A DNA stretch of 47,425 nt from the NCBI GenBank assembly GCA_037138595.1, contig JBAXIB010000025.1, positions 1 through 47,425 on the forward strand, written 5' to 3'. The notes under the pieces were generated by a model. That model had not been told where the DNA came from. It did no database searches and worked only from the letters and a program-made list of their open reading frames with translations. The position numbers were made by a program, and so were the translations under genes. This document shows positions 33,360 through 42,120 of this stretch, one piece after another. Within the stretch, counting starts at the first letter, position 1. Every line of letters starts with the position of its first letter. The DNA is from UBA4742 sp037138595. GTDB taxonomy: Bacteria; Actinomycetota; Acidimicrobiia; Acidimicrobiales; Acidimicrobilacustridaceae.

Positions 33360-34588
33360 GTGTGTTCTTTGATCTAGTGGCAAACCTCTTGGCGTTGATT
33401 TATGCGGTCATTCCGAACTACGCGGTGGCGATTATTGGACTGACGTTGGCCATCATGATCGTGGTGACGCCACTGACCCTCAAGGGCACTCGGTCGATGA
33501 TGGTCATGCAGCAACTGCAGCCAGAAATGAAGAAAATTCAAACCCGTTACAAAGACGACCGGCCCAAACTTAACGAAGAACTACTCAAGTTCTATAAGGA
33601 AAACGACATCAGTCCATTGGGTGGATGTCTCCCACTTTTGGTGCAGATGCCGGTGTTCATCGTCCTGTACCAGGTCCTGCGTGGCCTTACGCGCCGTGTG
33701 AGTGGAATGGGTTTCGACATGGGTTGGGTCTCGGGCCAAATTGGCACCGGAACGTCGACCACCAAAGCGCCAGCAATTGACCGGAATTTCGATCCGGCCT
33801 ACTTGAACCATCACTCAAAGATGTATCAAGACCTCTCGACCACCAACACCATGCAGGCATTCGGTATGGATTTGGCTGAGAGCGCGTCAAAGGCACTGAG
33901 GCAGGGGATCGTGCATGCTCTCCCCTACCTGCTCTTGATCGCCATTGTCGGCGTCACCGGTTTTGTGCAACAGCGCCAAATTCAAGGTCGCAATCCCAAT
34001 CAGCAGGTAAACCCTCAACAACAAATGATCATGAAGATCATGCCGATCTTCTTGCCGGTTATTTCGTTTGGTTTGCCATCAGGCTTGGTGCTCTATTTTG
34101 CGGTCTCCAACCTTTATCGGGTTGGTCAACAGTGGTTCATTAGTCGCAGCGTGTATGGCCATGGCAGCACTCCAGGTTCGACGGGCCCTGGCAGTCCCGC
34201 AATCGATGTGTCCTCGGATGCGCCCAAATCAACCGCAACGACGACTGCACCAGCGGCTAGCGGTGGACTCATGGCGAGTTTGAAACGAGCGGCCGGAATT
34301 CCAGTGGCGGACGACGCATCAACCTCCAAGTCGAAGTCGGCCACAGCGTCATCGCCTAAAAAACGAGCTGCTCCGACGCCAGCGAAAAGAAAATCCACCA
34401 CCTCGGGTCGTACAACACCGCCGAAGAAACCAGCGCCCGCTAAGGCCGCAGAACCAAAGCAATCATCGAAAACCGCTTCGAGTTCCGCGTCGCCGTCACC
34501 GGCGACGGCAGCGAAAAAAGGAACAACGAGCGCATCGCCCCCGGCCCCGCCGTTACAACCGCGGGCTCGCAAGAATAAGAAAGGTTAG
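33356..34588 (+). CDS. yidC: Membrane protein insertase YidC/Oxa1
   Basis: 410 residues. Early hydrophobic helices flank LTLKGTRSMMVMQQLQPEMKK, which holds the conserved positive residue of the insertion groove, followed by the coiled hairpin and SPLGGCLPLLVQMPVFIVLY. About five membrane segments occur in the first 270 residues. The last 130 residues are a long Lys/Ala/Thr/Pro-rich cytoplasmic tail, which could bind ribosomes as in other basic-tailed YidC proteins. It has no lipoprotein signal. It works with YidD and the Sec system. Confidence 0.96.
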   Translation: MSVFFDLVANLLALIYAVIPNYAVAIIGLTLAIMIVVTPLTLKGTRSMMVMQQLQPEMKKIQTRYKDDRPKLNEELLKFYKENDISPLGGCLPLLVQMPVFIVLYQVLRGLTRRVSGMGFDMGWVSGQIGTGTSTTKAPAIDRNFDPAYLNHHSKMYQDLSTTNTMQAFGMDLAESASKALRQGIVHALPYLLLIAIVGVTGFVQQRQIQGRNPNQQVNPQQQMIMKIMPIFLPVISFGLPSGLVLYFAVSNLYRVGQQWFISRSVYGHGSTPGSTGPGSPAIDVSSDAPKSTATTTAPAASGGLMASLKRAAGIPVADDASTSKSKSATASSPKKRAAPTPAKRKSTTSGRTTPPKKPAPAKAAEPKQSSKTASSSASPSPATAAKKGTTSASPPAPPLQPRARKNKKG

Positions 34589-34595
34589 GTGTCTC

Positions 34596-35510
34596 GTGGA
34601 GTGGGTTGAGACAACCGGAAGCACCACCGAGGAAGCAAAAAGTGCGGCACTCGACCAATTGGGTGTCGATGAGCAAGATGCCGAATTTGAAGTCATCGAC
34701 GAGGCGAAGTCCGGGCTGTTTGGATTAACGCGCCGCGAAGCTCGGGTACGGGCTCGGGTGCGGCCAACGAATCCTCGGCCCAAGGTGGAGCGGCGCGATC
34801 GGCGTCGCAAGCAAACCTCAAGTAGCACCAGAGGGTCGAAAGCGTCAGGATCGAACGAAAAGAAATCTCGGCAAAGTGCAGCTGGTGGTGACGCGACCAC
34901 CGAGGACGTTGCAGTAAGTGGCGACAAACCGCCGGCCAAAAAGCGATCATCCTCGGCTCGGAAGTCATCGAAGCCGAAAGTAGCGAATCCGTCCACAACC
35001 GCCGAAAACCAGAACCAGGGGACCCCAATGACAAGTGACGACGCAACAGTCGAGGAACAAGCAGAGATCATTACCGACTTCATGGAAGGCCTGCTTGAAG
35101 CGTTTAGTTACGATGGCGACGTAACCCAGGATCGAATTGACGACGATACGATTGAACTTCAGGTCAATGGTGACGATCTGGGATTGCTGATCGGGCCTAA
35201 AGGGCAGACGCTCTCGGCGATCCAGGAATTGAGTCGGACGGTGGTGCAACGACGGGCCAGCGGAAGTCACCATGGTCGGGTCCGACTCGATGTCAGCGGC
35301 TATCGACTTCGCCGTCGTGAAGCATTGGCTCGGTTTGCGACCCAGGTTGCTGAAGAGGTTCGCGAGACAGGTATTCAAAAGGCGCTCGAGCCGATGAATC
35401 CAGCTGATCGCAAAGTCGTTCACGACACGGTTAATGAGATTGATGGCGTTTCGACCTTGTCCGAGGGCGAGGACCAGCGTCGCCGAGTTGTGCTGATTCC
35501 CCAGGGCTGA
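34596..35510 (+). CDS. khpB: KH/R3H RNA-binding protein KhpB (Jag/EloR)
   Basis: 304 residues from GTG 34596. An N-terminal Jag domain (EWVETTGSTTEEAKSAALDQ) is joined by a Lys/Ser-rich linker (about 55-145) to a KH domain (DGDVTQDRIDDDTIELQVNG, with GLLIGPKGQT as its GxxG loop) and a C-terminal R3H domain (REALARFATQVAEEVRETG). KhpB proteins bind RNA and regulate cell elongation and division. It is 7 bases after yidC. Confidence 0.93.
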   Translation: MEWVETTGSTTEEAKSAALDQLGVDEQDAEFEVIDEAKSGLFGLTRREARVRARVRPTNPRPKVERRDRRRKQTSSSTRGSKASGSNEKKSRQSAAGGDATTEDVAVSGDKPPAKKRSSSARKSSKPKVANPSTTAENQNQGTPMTSDDATVEEQAEIITDFMEGLLEAFSYDGDVTQDRIDDDTIELQVNGDDLGLLIGPKGQTLSAIQELSRTVVQRRASGSHHGRVRLDVSGYRLRRREALARFATQVAEEVRETGIQKALEPMNPADRKVVHDTVNEIDGVSTLSEGEDQRRRVVLIPQG

Positions 35511-35524
35511 GGATTACTCCTCGG

Positions 35525-36136
35525 GTGCTCGCGTCGGAAGATCCCGCGCTTGTTGCAGTGCTCAATCGGGCGCAGGAGTTGGGATTTCTTGGGCCTGGCC
35601 TGATTGAACCCCACATTGATCATGCTGAACGCTTTGCGCGGGCCCATTTCGGGCCTGACCCCAAGCGGGCGCTCGACCTGGGTAGCGGTGGTGGACTTCC
35701 TGGCTTAGTTCTGGCAACGACCTGGCCGCAATGCCAATGGGTGTTGCTTGATGCCAACGAGCGGCGAACAACCTTTTTGCAGCAGGCGGTCAACGAGCTT
35801 GGGTTGGTCAGTCAGGTTGAGGTCGTTCGGGGTCGTGCCGAGGAACTTGCGCACCTGCCGCACTGGCGAGCGAGTCGAGACCTGGTGACTGCTCGCAGTT
35901 TTGGACCGCCAGCGGTTACGGCTGAGTGTGCCGCCGGATTCCTTCATGCAGCGGGAATGCTGATTGTGAGCGAACCTCCTGATTCAGATCGGCGCTGGGA
36001 TGTTCCGGCGCTCGAGGCGTTAGGACTGACTATTGGACCCGAAAGCAATGGATGTCAGGTCCTCATTCAAAGCACCCTGTGTCCGACTCGGTACCCGCGT
36101 CGGGTTGGAATTCCAGCCAAGAGGCCACTTTTTTGA
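35525..36136 (+). CDS. rsmG: 16S rRNA methyltransferase RsmG
   Basis: 203 residues. A class I methyltransferase: ALDLGSGGGLPGLVLA is the SAM loop, LLDANERRTTFLQQAVNELG binds the cofactor adenosine, and VVRGRAEEL and LVTARSFGPP follow the RsmG pattern. It makes m7G527 in 16S rRNA. The GTG start at 35525 lies 14 bases after khpB. The first 20 residues are shorter than in many RsmG proteins, and the C-terminal 40 are less typical. Confidence 0.93.
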   Translation: MLASEDPALVAVLNRAQELGFLGPGLIEPHIDHAERFARAHFGPDPKRALDLGSGGGLPGLVLATTWPQCQWVLLDANERRTTFLQQAVNELGLVSQVEVVRGRAEELAHLPHWRASRDLVTARSFGPPAVTAECAAGFLHAAGMLIVSEPPDSDRRWDVPALEALGLTIGPESNGCQVLIQSTLCPTRYPRRVGIPAKRPLF

Positions 36137-36159
36137 CCTCCAGGAGGCCCAATTGTCGA

Positions 36160-36175
36160 TGTTTCACGTGAAACA
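36160..36175. promoter_or_regulatory. parS centromere site
   Basis: TGTTTCACGTGAAACA is a perfect 16-base palindrome identical to the canonical bacterial parS. It lies between rsmG and parA, 57 bases before the parA GTG. ParB binds it and spreads for origin segregation. It was the only perfect copy I noticed in the window. Confidence 0.97.
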
Positions 36176-36232
36176 TGGCGAAACCTATCGAATCCGCTTG
36201 ACCCTAGGGGTAAGAGCGAGAAGGATGGCGCA

Positions 36233-37234
36233 GTGACTTCAGCGTTTGACAACGAAACCGATTTGCCGATCACGGGCCCAGGTGACAGCGATTCGGAAAT
36301 TGATGAGTCGAATGAGCATCAGGCATGGCGACCGGAACACGCATCACCTCCTCAGGGCGCTGCAGGGTTAGGTCCAGACGACTTGGGTTCAGGTGTAGGC
36401 AGTGAAATCGATGCCCCAGCGGTTGAAACCGAATCCTCACCGGTTGAAGCCCGGTCCCACGCACGCGATCTTCCGCGGGTGATCGCGGTCGCCAATCAAA
36501 AAGGTGGGGTTGGTAAGACTACGACGGCGGTTAACTTGGGCGCATCGCTGGCGGAGCTTGGCTACCGGACGCTGGTGATCGATCTCGACCCACAGGGAAA
36601 TGCAAGCACCGGGCTTGGCATTAATCCTCGGTCCCTAGACGCTTCAATGTATGACGTACTTCTTCATGACGTTCCCTTGGAAGACTGTATCGAGGGCAGC
36701 TCGGTCCGGAACCTTTTTGTAGCGCCGGCAAGCCTCGATCTGGCCGGAGCCGAAATTGAACTGGTCCCCGCTTTTAGTCGGGAACTCAAACTCAAATCCG
36801 CGATCAGTGAAGTGCGCGATGACTATGACTATGTGCTTATTGACTGTCCACCGTCGCTAGGCCTGCTCACGGTAAATGCGATGGCCGCGGCTACCGAGGT
36901 GTTGGTTCCGATTCAGTGTGAGTACTACGCGCTTGAGGGCCTGGGACAATTGCTCCGCAATGTGGAATTGGTGCAAAAGAATCTGAATCCACAACTTGAG
37001 GTGAGTGCAATCGTGTTGGTGATGTACGACGCTCGCACGAAACTGGCCGACCAAGTCGCCACGGAAGTTCGGACCCACTTTGGCGACATCGTTTGCCGGA
37101 ATGTCATTCCTAGGACAGTCCGGCTTTCTGAGGCTCCATCATTCGGTCAACCCATAAATACATTCGATCCGAGTTCGCGGGGGGCAATTGCCTACCGGGA
37201 ACTGGCGAAGGAGGTCAGCGGTGGCGCGGCGTAG
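36233..37234 (+). CDS. parA: Chromosome partition ATPase ParA
   Basis: 333 residues from GTG 36233. An acidic, poorly conserved tail of about 80 residues precedes VIAVANQKGGVGKTTTAVNL, the deviant Walker A (K90-T97). LVIDLDPQGNAS and YVLIDCPPSLGLLTVNAMAA are the Walker A' and B regions. It drives origin segregation with ParB bound at parS. The gene overlaps parB by 14 bases. The acidic tail is longer than in many ParA proteins. Confidence 0.96.
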   Translation: MTSAFDNETDLPITGPGDSDSEIDESNEHQAWRPEHASPPQGAAGLGPDDLGSGVGSEIDAPAVETESSPVEARSHARDLPRVIAVANQKGGVGKTTTAVNLGASLAELGYRTLVIDLDPQGNASTGLGINPRSLDASMYDVLLHDVPLEDCIEGSSVRNLFVAPASLDLAGAEIELVPAFSRELKLKSAISEVRDDYDYVLIDCPPSLGLLTVNAMAAATEVLVPIQCEYYALEGLGQLLRNVELVQKNLNPQLEVSAIVLVMYDARTKLADQVATEVRTHFGDIVCRNVIPRTVRLSEAPSFGQPINTFDPSSRGAIAYRELAKEVSGGAA

Positions 37235-38111
37235 CGGACTTGGAAAAGGGCTTGGTGCACTGATACCCACAGGAGAAGCTGCCGATCCGAGTTCGGCCGC
37301 ATTGCGGGAGCTCGCGGTAAGCGACATTCGCCCGAATCCGAATCAGCCTCGAAGTTACTTCGACGAAGAGGCGCAGGTCTCGCTCACCGCATCGGTGCGT
37401 GAGCTTGGCGTGTTACAACCGATCTTGGTGCGGCCTGCGAGCGACGGGAAGTTTGAGATCATTGCCGGGGAGCGGCGGTGGCGGGCAGCGCAACGGGCTG
37501 GCCTGCAATCGGTTCCCGCATTGGTTCGGACCGTCGAAGATGCGGCCGCCTTGGAACAGGCGCTCGTTGAGAATCTGCATCGCGAAGATCTCAATGCGCT
37601 TGAGGAGGCGGCGGCCTACCAGCAGCTGATGGAGGATTTCCACCTGACGCAAGAACAGGTGGCCGTCCGGGTCGGTAAGAGCCGTTCAGCGGTAACCAAT
37701 ACGTTGAGGCTCTTCCAGCTTCCACCTTCGGTCCAGAAACTTGTGGCGGACCGAAGGCTGACAGCGGGCCACGCTCGAGCGTTGCTTGGTTCGCCTGATC
37801 GGTTGTTTCAGGAGACGCTGGCCCGCCGAGCGGTAGCCGAAGACCTATCGGTTCGCGAGGTCGAAGAGGCGGTTCGCGCCCATGACGGATCAGTTGATGG
37901 CGGCACGGAAACGGATCGGAAACCAGCAGCTCGGCCACTGCGGCCCGCGGGCCTGCTTGAGCTCGAGGATCTGTTGTCCAGCCATCTTGATACCAGGGTC
38001 AAAGTGGCAATGGGCGCGAAACGAGGCAAAGTCACGATTGAGTTCGCGACGGTTGAAGACCTTGAGCGCATTTATCGGGTGATGATCGACGGACCGCCGA
38101 CCGAATCGTAG
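37221..38111 (+). CDS. parB: Chromosome partition protein ParB
   Basis: 296 residues. GTG 37221 has AAGGAGG six bases upstream and gives the usual start ARRSGLGKGLGALIP; it overlaps the end of parA. The CTP-binding region is seen in NPNQPRSYFD, IIAGERRWRAAQRAGL and ENLHREDLNALEEA, and the parS-reading helix-turn-helix follows in EQVAVRVGKSRSAVTNTLRL. ParB loads on parS and spreads as a clamp. Its stop is 167 bases from the convergent cwlM stop. Confidence 0.97.
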   Translation: MARRSGLGKGLGALIPTGEAADPSSAALRELAVSDIRPNPNQPRSYFDEEAQVSLTASVRELGVLQPILVRPASDGKFEIIAGERRWRAAQRAGLQSVPALVRTVEDAAALEQALVENLHREDLNALEEAAAYQQLMEDFHLTQEQVAVRVGKSRSAVTNTLRLFQLPPSVQKLVADRRLTAGHARALLGSPDRLFQETLARRAVAEDLSVREVEEAVRAHDGSVDGGTETDRKPAARPLRPAGLLELEDLLSSHLDTRVKVAMGAKRGKVTIEFATVEDLERIYRVMIDGPPTES

Positions 38112-38194
38112 GGTGGATGGAATGTTCGAATTGACTCGCCTGTAATGTCTGAACCTCGACACGAGTGTTGGGCCTAAATCCAACATCCACACCC

Positions 38195-38215
38195 TGTGGT
38201 AAAACCTGTGGTTAA
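38195..38215. other. Two DnaA-box-like sites after parB
   Basis: TGTGGTAAA (38195-38203) and TGTGGTTAA (38207-38215, one mismatch to TGTGGATAA) lie 12 bases apart in the gap between parB and cwlM. They could titrate DnaA, or be chance. The same gap has the hairpin TGTGCC-AAAA-GGCACA at 38220-38235. Confidence 0.35.
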
Positions 38216-38219
38216 CGGT

Positions 38220-38235
38220 TGTGCCAAAAGGCACA
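38220..38235. terminator. Hairpin in the parB-cwlM convergent gap
   Basis: TGTGCC (38220-38225) and GGCACA (38230-38235) form a 6-bp stem with an AAAA loop between convergent genes. No T-run follows on either side, so termination is uncertain. Confidence 0.3.
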
Positions 38236-38278
38236 CAATGAGCGAGAAGCCAACCGCGGCCAGTGATCGCGGCCGGGT

Positions 38279-39274
38279 TCAGGGATCGATCGGCGACGAC
38301 ACCCACGCGTGAATAGCCAGGTGGATACAGGCCGCGAGTGAAGCGGTTTGTTGGATGACAACGTCAGTTGGATGCAGGTTGCAAACAACTGCCGGCATCC
38401 GGGTTTCGCGGAGAATTGGCAGCCATCGCCCAACAGGATCAGCGACCTCTAGTTGCGGCAAACTCCGAAGTTGTTCGACTAGCAGTGTTGCGAACTGCTT
38501 CCCGCCTGCCGACTCAAAGCCGGCAGTGGCATAGAACGCCGCTTCACAGGGCGGCTGGTCGATCAGGGAAAAACCTAAGTACAGATCGGCATCGAAGTCA
38601 TTGCTTTCAACGGCCTGGACCGATGGGTGGGGGTGGTGAAGTACCGCAACTACGGCGCCAGACTCGTGCAGGACGCGTTCGATCGCCGAGACGAGGACAT
38701 CGAGTCCGCCTGCTTCACCGATGATGATACGCCGTCCGGCGAGAACCGGTGGTTGTGATCTCAGGTGTTCTCGTTCGCGTACACCGGCAACATTAGTTAC
38801 GCGGCCAGGAGTGGTTCCGAGACGGCTGAGCCCCTTGAGGACTTCGCGGCCGCATACCCCGTCCGTGGTGAATCCGGCGTTTAATTGAAAATCGCGCAGG
38901 GCTCGATCGGTGTTCGGTCCGAGGATTCCGTCTACCCGTCCCGCGTCAAACCCTAGAGTACCGAGTGCTCGCTGCAGGTCGGCCACGTCGTCACCACGAA
39001 ACATCGGACTTCGGAGATACAAGTGACGATCGCCGAGCACGTAGCCAGCCTCGACCACTGCGGTCCAGGTGGATTCATCGCAAACGCCTGAAGTTGGAAG
39101 CGCTCGTCCTTGTTGAAATGATTCGACCGCAGTGACGGTCAACAGCCCAAAGACTCCTCGCGGCTCGGCCGATGTATCAAACCCGAGCGCGCTAAGCCGT
39201 TGTTGAAGGTCACGAACTGCGTCGCCAGCATCGCCATGGCGCAGTGGAAGGACATCCATTGGAAGAGGGTTCAC
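38279..39274 (-). CDS. cwlM: CwlM-like peptidoglycan-binding pseudo-amidase
   Basis: 331 residues from GTG 39274 (ATG 39259 is also possible). Two peptidoglycan-binding type 1 repeats occupy about 10-75 and 85-150 (GDAGDAVRDLQQRLSALGFD and RGDDVADLQRALGTLGFD). The rest has the N-acetylmuramoyl-alanine amidase type 3 fold, but zinc ligands are missing: RRIIIGEAGG replaces the His of a PGHGG motif, and LYLGFSLID replaces SIHAN. There is no signal peptide. Mycobacterial CwlM, at the same locus beside trx and parB, is a cytoplasmic regulator of MurA controlled by PknB. A similar role here is inferred. Confidence 0.9.
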   Translation of the reverse strand: MNPLPMDVLPLRHGDAGDAVRDLQQRLSALGFDTSAEPRGVFGLLTVTAVESFQQGRALPTSGVCDESTWTAVVEAGYVLGDRHLYLRSPMFRGDDVADLQRALGTLGFDAGRVDGILGPNTDRALRDFQLNAGFTTDGVCGREVLKGLSRLGTTPGRVTNVAGVREREHLRSQPPVLAGRRIIIGEAGGLDVLVSAIERVLHESGAVVAVLHHPHPSVQAVESNDFDADLYLGFSLIDQPPCEAAFYATAGFESAGGKQFATLLVEQLRSLPQLEVADPVGRWLPILRETRMPAVVCNLHPTDVVIQQTASLAACIHLAIHAWVSSPIDP

Positions 39275-39314
39275 GGTTGAGGTCGGTTATGGGTCAAGCC
39301 GACCACGTTAGGGC

Positions 39315-39641
39315 CTAGAGGTAGTCGTTGAGCTCCTCAAGGATCTGACCCTTCCCGCGTGCCCCGACCAGGCGCTTTTCGGGTTGGCCATCCTTGAAAA
39401 GGATCATGGTGGGAATACTCATGACTTCGAATCGCCGAGCGATGTCGGGATTGTCATCAACGTTGAGCTTGGCGATTCTGATCGTGCCAACGTTTTCATC
39501 GGCGATCTCCGAAAGGATTGGCGCGACCATCTTGCACGGACCGCACCATTCAGCCCAAAAATCAACCAAGATCGGTCCGGTTGCGGCACCGATTTCTTCG
39601 TCGAAAGTTGCGTCGGACAGGTCGGTGACATTCTCGGCCAT
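39315..39641 (-). CDS. trxA: Thioredoxin
   Basis: 108 residues. Active site WAEWCGPCK near residue 30, cis-Pro in SIPTMILFKDG, and the usual C-terminal LEELNDYL. It reduces cytosolic disulfides and is itself reduced by TrxB, encoded just upstream on the same strand. No signal peptide. Confidence 0.97.
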   Translation of the reverse strand: MAENVTDLSDATFDEEIGAATGPILVDFWAEWCGPCKMVAPILSEIADENVGTIRIAKLNVDDNPDIARRFEVMSIPTMILFKDGQPEKRLVGARGKGQILEELNDYL

Positions 39642-39714
39642 GAATCGTGCTTTCTCTTATGCGCCGGCTTGGACCGGCGTCGACGGGGCTCAGGCTAGCG
39701 CGAGCCTTGGGGAA

Positions 39715-40686
39715 TCAGTGCTGATGTTGGTTTTCTAACCATCGTTCGGTGTCGATAGCGGCCATACAGCCAGATCCAGCTGCAGTAATAGCTTGTCGGT
39801 AGGTGTGATCTTGGACGTCGCCGCACGCGAAGACGCCTTCAACGTTGGTGTAGCTGCTACCAGCATGGGTTATGAGGTAGCCACTCTCTTCGAGGTCGAG
39901 TTGGTCGACAAATAGGTCGGTATTGGGTCGATGACCGATAGCGACAAAAACGCCGGTCACCGGCAGTTCGGTGCGTTCGTCAGTCAAGACGTTGCGTAGT
40001 ACGACACCCTCAACCACTCCTTCACCCTTTATGTGCTCAACCACCGAGTTCCATACGAACTTGATTTTCTCGTTGGCCACCGCGCGGTCGACCATAATTT
40101 TCGAGGCGCGAAGCTCATCGCGGCGATGAACGATGGTTACCGTGTCCGCAAATTTGGTTAGGAATGTGGCCTCTTCGATGGCAGAGTCACCCCCGCCCAC
40201 CACGACAATGTCGTGTCCGCGAAAGAAAAAACCATCGCAGGTCGCACAGGTCGAGAGCCCGTGCCCAATTAATCTTGCTTCTTCTTCAAGTCCTAGCATG
40301 AGTGACTGCGCACCGGTCGAAACAATGACTGAGTGGCCACGGTAAGTGGGCTCTTGGGCGGTGGGATCGCCGACCCAGACCCCGAATGGCCTGCTGGTCA
40401 GGTCAACCCGCGTAACTTTTTCGGTTTTGATTTCCGCGCCGAAACTCGTGGCTTGTTCACGCATCCGCATCATGAGTTCGGGACCCATGATCCCGCCAGG
40501 GAAACCAGGGAAATTTTCGACATCGGTGGTCAGCATGAGCTGGCCACCCGGTTGGTCGCTGGTTGAAGAGGGTTCTCCTTCGATGACGAGTGGCTCAAGG
40601 TTTGCCCGAGCGGTATAGATCGCTGCGGTGAGGCCAGCTGGCCCCGATCCGATTATGACGACGTTTCTCACGTCGGCTGAGGTCAT
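39715..40686 (-). CDS. trxB: Thioredoxin reductase
   Basis: 323 residues. FAD loop VVIIGSGPAGLTAAIYTARA, redox pair in CATCDGFFF, NADPH loop VVVGGGDSAIEEATFL, and the C-terminal FACGDVQDHTYRQAITAAGSG. It transfers electrons from NADPH to TrxA. ATG 40686 has GGAG five bases upstream; the longer frame to 40779 overlaps the neighbouring membrane-protein gene and is not conserved. trxB-trxA form one unit. Confidence 0.97.
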   Translation of the reverse strand: MTSADVRNVVIIGSGPAGLTAAIYTARANLEPLVIEGEPSSTSDQPGGQLMLTTDVENFPGFPGGIMGPELMMRMREQATSFGAEIKTEKVTRVDLTSRPFGVWVGDPTAQEPTYRGHSVIVSTGAQSLMLGLEEEARLIGHGLSTCATCDGFFFRGHDIVVVGGGDSAIEEATFLTKFADTVTIVHRRDELRASKIMVDRAVANEKIKFVWNSVVEHIKGEGVVEGVVLRNVLTDERTELPVTGVFVAIGHRPNTDLFVDQLDLEESGYLITHAGSSYTNVEGVFACGDVQDHTYRQAITAAGSGCMAAIDTERWLENQHQH

Positions 40687-40729
40687 GTGTGCTCCGTGGG
40701 GATGATTCGACGCGTTGAAGTGCTGCTGT

Positions 40730-41122
40730 TTAGAACTCGACACGGCGGCGACGCCGAAAAACGAGGTAGCCACCGACACTAAAGGCTATGCCGAGCTCAA
40801 GATACGGCAACCAGATGTTGCCGAATGGTTGAATCGCATCGAGAAACCTGATCATGGCCACAATGACCAACACCAGGACCATCGTCCCGATGACGACGGC
40901 CATGATGCCGTAGACAAGTCCGCGCGCAGCAGTTTGTATCGGGCCCGTGGTCTTATCGCGGACAACGTCGACCGTTTTGATGACCGCATCAGCGGCTTGA
41001 GCGGGCCAATTCCCGCTGAGGATTTGGCCGGGCAGATGAGATGTTGGCGCGTCTGCTCGCAGCGGGGGATCGCTCAACGGTGATGGATCAATTGAGCCCG
41101 ACCCGGCTCCCGGACTTGTCAT
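40730..41122 (-). CDS. Two-span membrane protein, hypothetical
   Basis: 130 residues. A polar, Pro/Ser-rich N-terminal 40 residues and a basic region (AVIKTVDVVRDKTTGPIQTA) precede two hydrophobic helices (about 70-92 and 104-122) and a basic tail RRRRR. It looks like an actinobacterial phage-holin-like or integral membrane family but has no defining motif. It lies between trxB and the anti-sigma gene on the same strand. Function unknown. Confidence 0.7.
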   Translation of the reverse strand: MTSPGAGSGSIDPSPLSDPPLRADAPTSHLPGQILSGNWPAQAADAVIKTVDVVRDKTTGPIQTAARGLVYGIMAVVIGTMVLVLVIVAMIRFLDAIQPFGNIWLPYLELGIAFSVGGYLVFRRRRRVEF

Positions 41123-41181
41123 GGCGGCATGTTAGTAGCGCAGGAAGTGGGTCGCTCGAACGTGGCCAGGTCAGGGCAACG

Positions 41182-42120
41182 TCAGACCAGGGTGTCGATG
41201 ATGATCTGACACTGAGGTGGAGTGACCACGAGAATTCGGTAGCGAGCGCCGGTCGTGGCATCAGCGTTATAAACGAAGACCTCAACAAAAACGCCGTCGA
41301 TCGACGCCGAGGTAATGAGCTCAGGTGCTCCAAGCTCGGGATGGATGGCTTGGACATTGGCGTCGCAAACCGATGTGGTCGCGCGTCGCGTCATGCCGGG
41401 TGAAGCAGTCGAAAGTGGCGGTAGCGAGGTAGCTGGTGTCGATCCACCGTCGCCAACGGGTGGATCGGCTGGCATAGAAATCGATACCAAGCCGCCCAAT
41501 TCTTCAGCGGTCGAAACGTCTCCGAGCACTGATGAGTTTTGGGCAACCAATGGCGAATTGTTGGGATGGGGTTGCGTGGTTGGCACGATCTCCGAGTTGG
41601 GTGCGGCCGCGATGTTTGAGGTGGGAGTCCGCGAAATGGGAACGGTTTGTACACCAGTTACAGCGGCGGTGCCGGAGTCGATCGTGGATGCGCTCATCAC
41701 CGTCGTCTGTTGGTCACCGGCTGGATTTCGGAGCGCGTTCAATACCGGAATCGCGATGGCAATGAGTCCGACTGCGGCCGCGACTGCAACCCAGCGCGGT
41801 GCCGATTTCGTTGCGCGCCGTTCGGCCAACGAAGTTGGCTCAGCGGTGCCCACGTTGCCTTCGACCGCTGTCGCAAGGGTGCCAAAAGTAGCGATCGCGT
41901 GCGCTATCTGACGGTCTCGAACGTCATCGGTAGGTGGCACGACTGGTTCAGAAAGTGCTGAGCTGAGGGCTCGAAATTGATTGACTCGATCGGCGAGCTC
42001 TGGAGGATCAACTGCGTACGCCTCATCGTCGCTGGTTCTATCGTCGCTGGTTCTATCGATGAAAGAAGACGCGGCGAGATCCGTCGGATCGATTTCGGGA
42101 GGGTCTAGTGGGTCAGTCAT
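41182..42120 (-). CDS. Anti-sigma factor-like membrane protein (partner of the ECF sigma)
   Basis: About 312 residues from ATG 42120, overlapping the sigma-gene stop by 8 bases, so the two are coupled. The N-terminal 100 residues are acidic and would be cytoplasmic, as needed to hold a sigma factor, although no ZAS zinc motif is visible. One transmembrane helix (about 109-128) leads to a Thr/Ser/Pro-rich exported region ending in a Cys-containing domain. A perfect 15-base tandem repeat encodes a repeated DRTSD near residues 22-31. Mycobacteria have an anti-SigM gene in this place. Regulation of SigM is inferred. Confidence 0.78.
   Translation of the reverse strand: MTDPLDPPEIDPTDLAASSFIDRTSDDRTSDDEAYAVDPPELADRVNQFRALSSALSEPVVPPTDDVRDRQIAHAIATFGTLATAVEGNVGTAEPTSLAERRATKSAPRWVAVAAAVGLIAIAIPVLNALRNPAGDQQTTVMSASTIDSGTAAVTGVQTVPISRTPTSNIAAAPNSEIVPTTQPHPNNSPLVAQNSSVLGDVSTAEELGGLVSISMPADPPVGDGGSTPATSLPPLSTASPGMTRRATTSVCDANVQAIHPELGAPELITSASIDGVFVEVFVYNADATTGARYRILVVTPPQCQIIIDTLV
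42026..42055. repeat. 15-base tandem repeat in the anti-sigma gene
   Basis: Two perfect copies of TCGTCGCTGGTTCTA lie head to tail in frame, repeating five residues. It is a possible slippage site that could vary the length of the cytoplasmic tail. Confidence 0.8.

Noticed and set aside
34126..34572. Minus-strand Ala/Val-rich frame opposite the yidC tail
   Set aside because: Shadow of the Lys/Ala-rich tail; no SD and no family.
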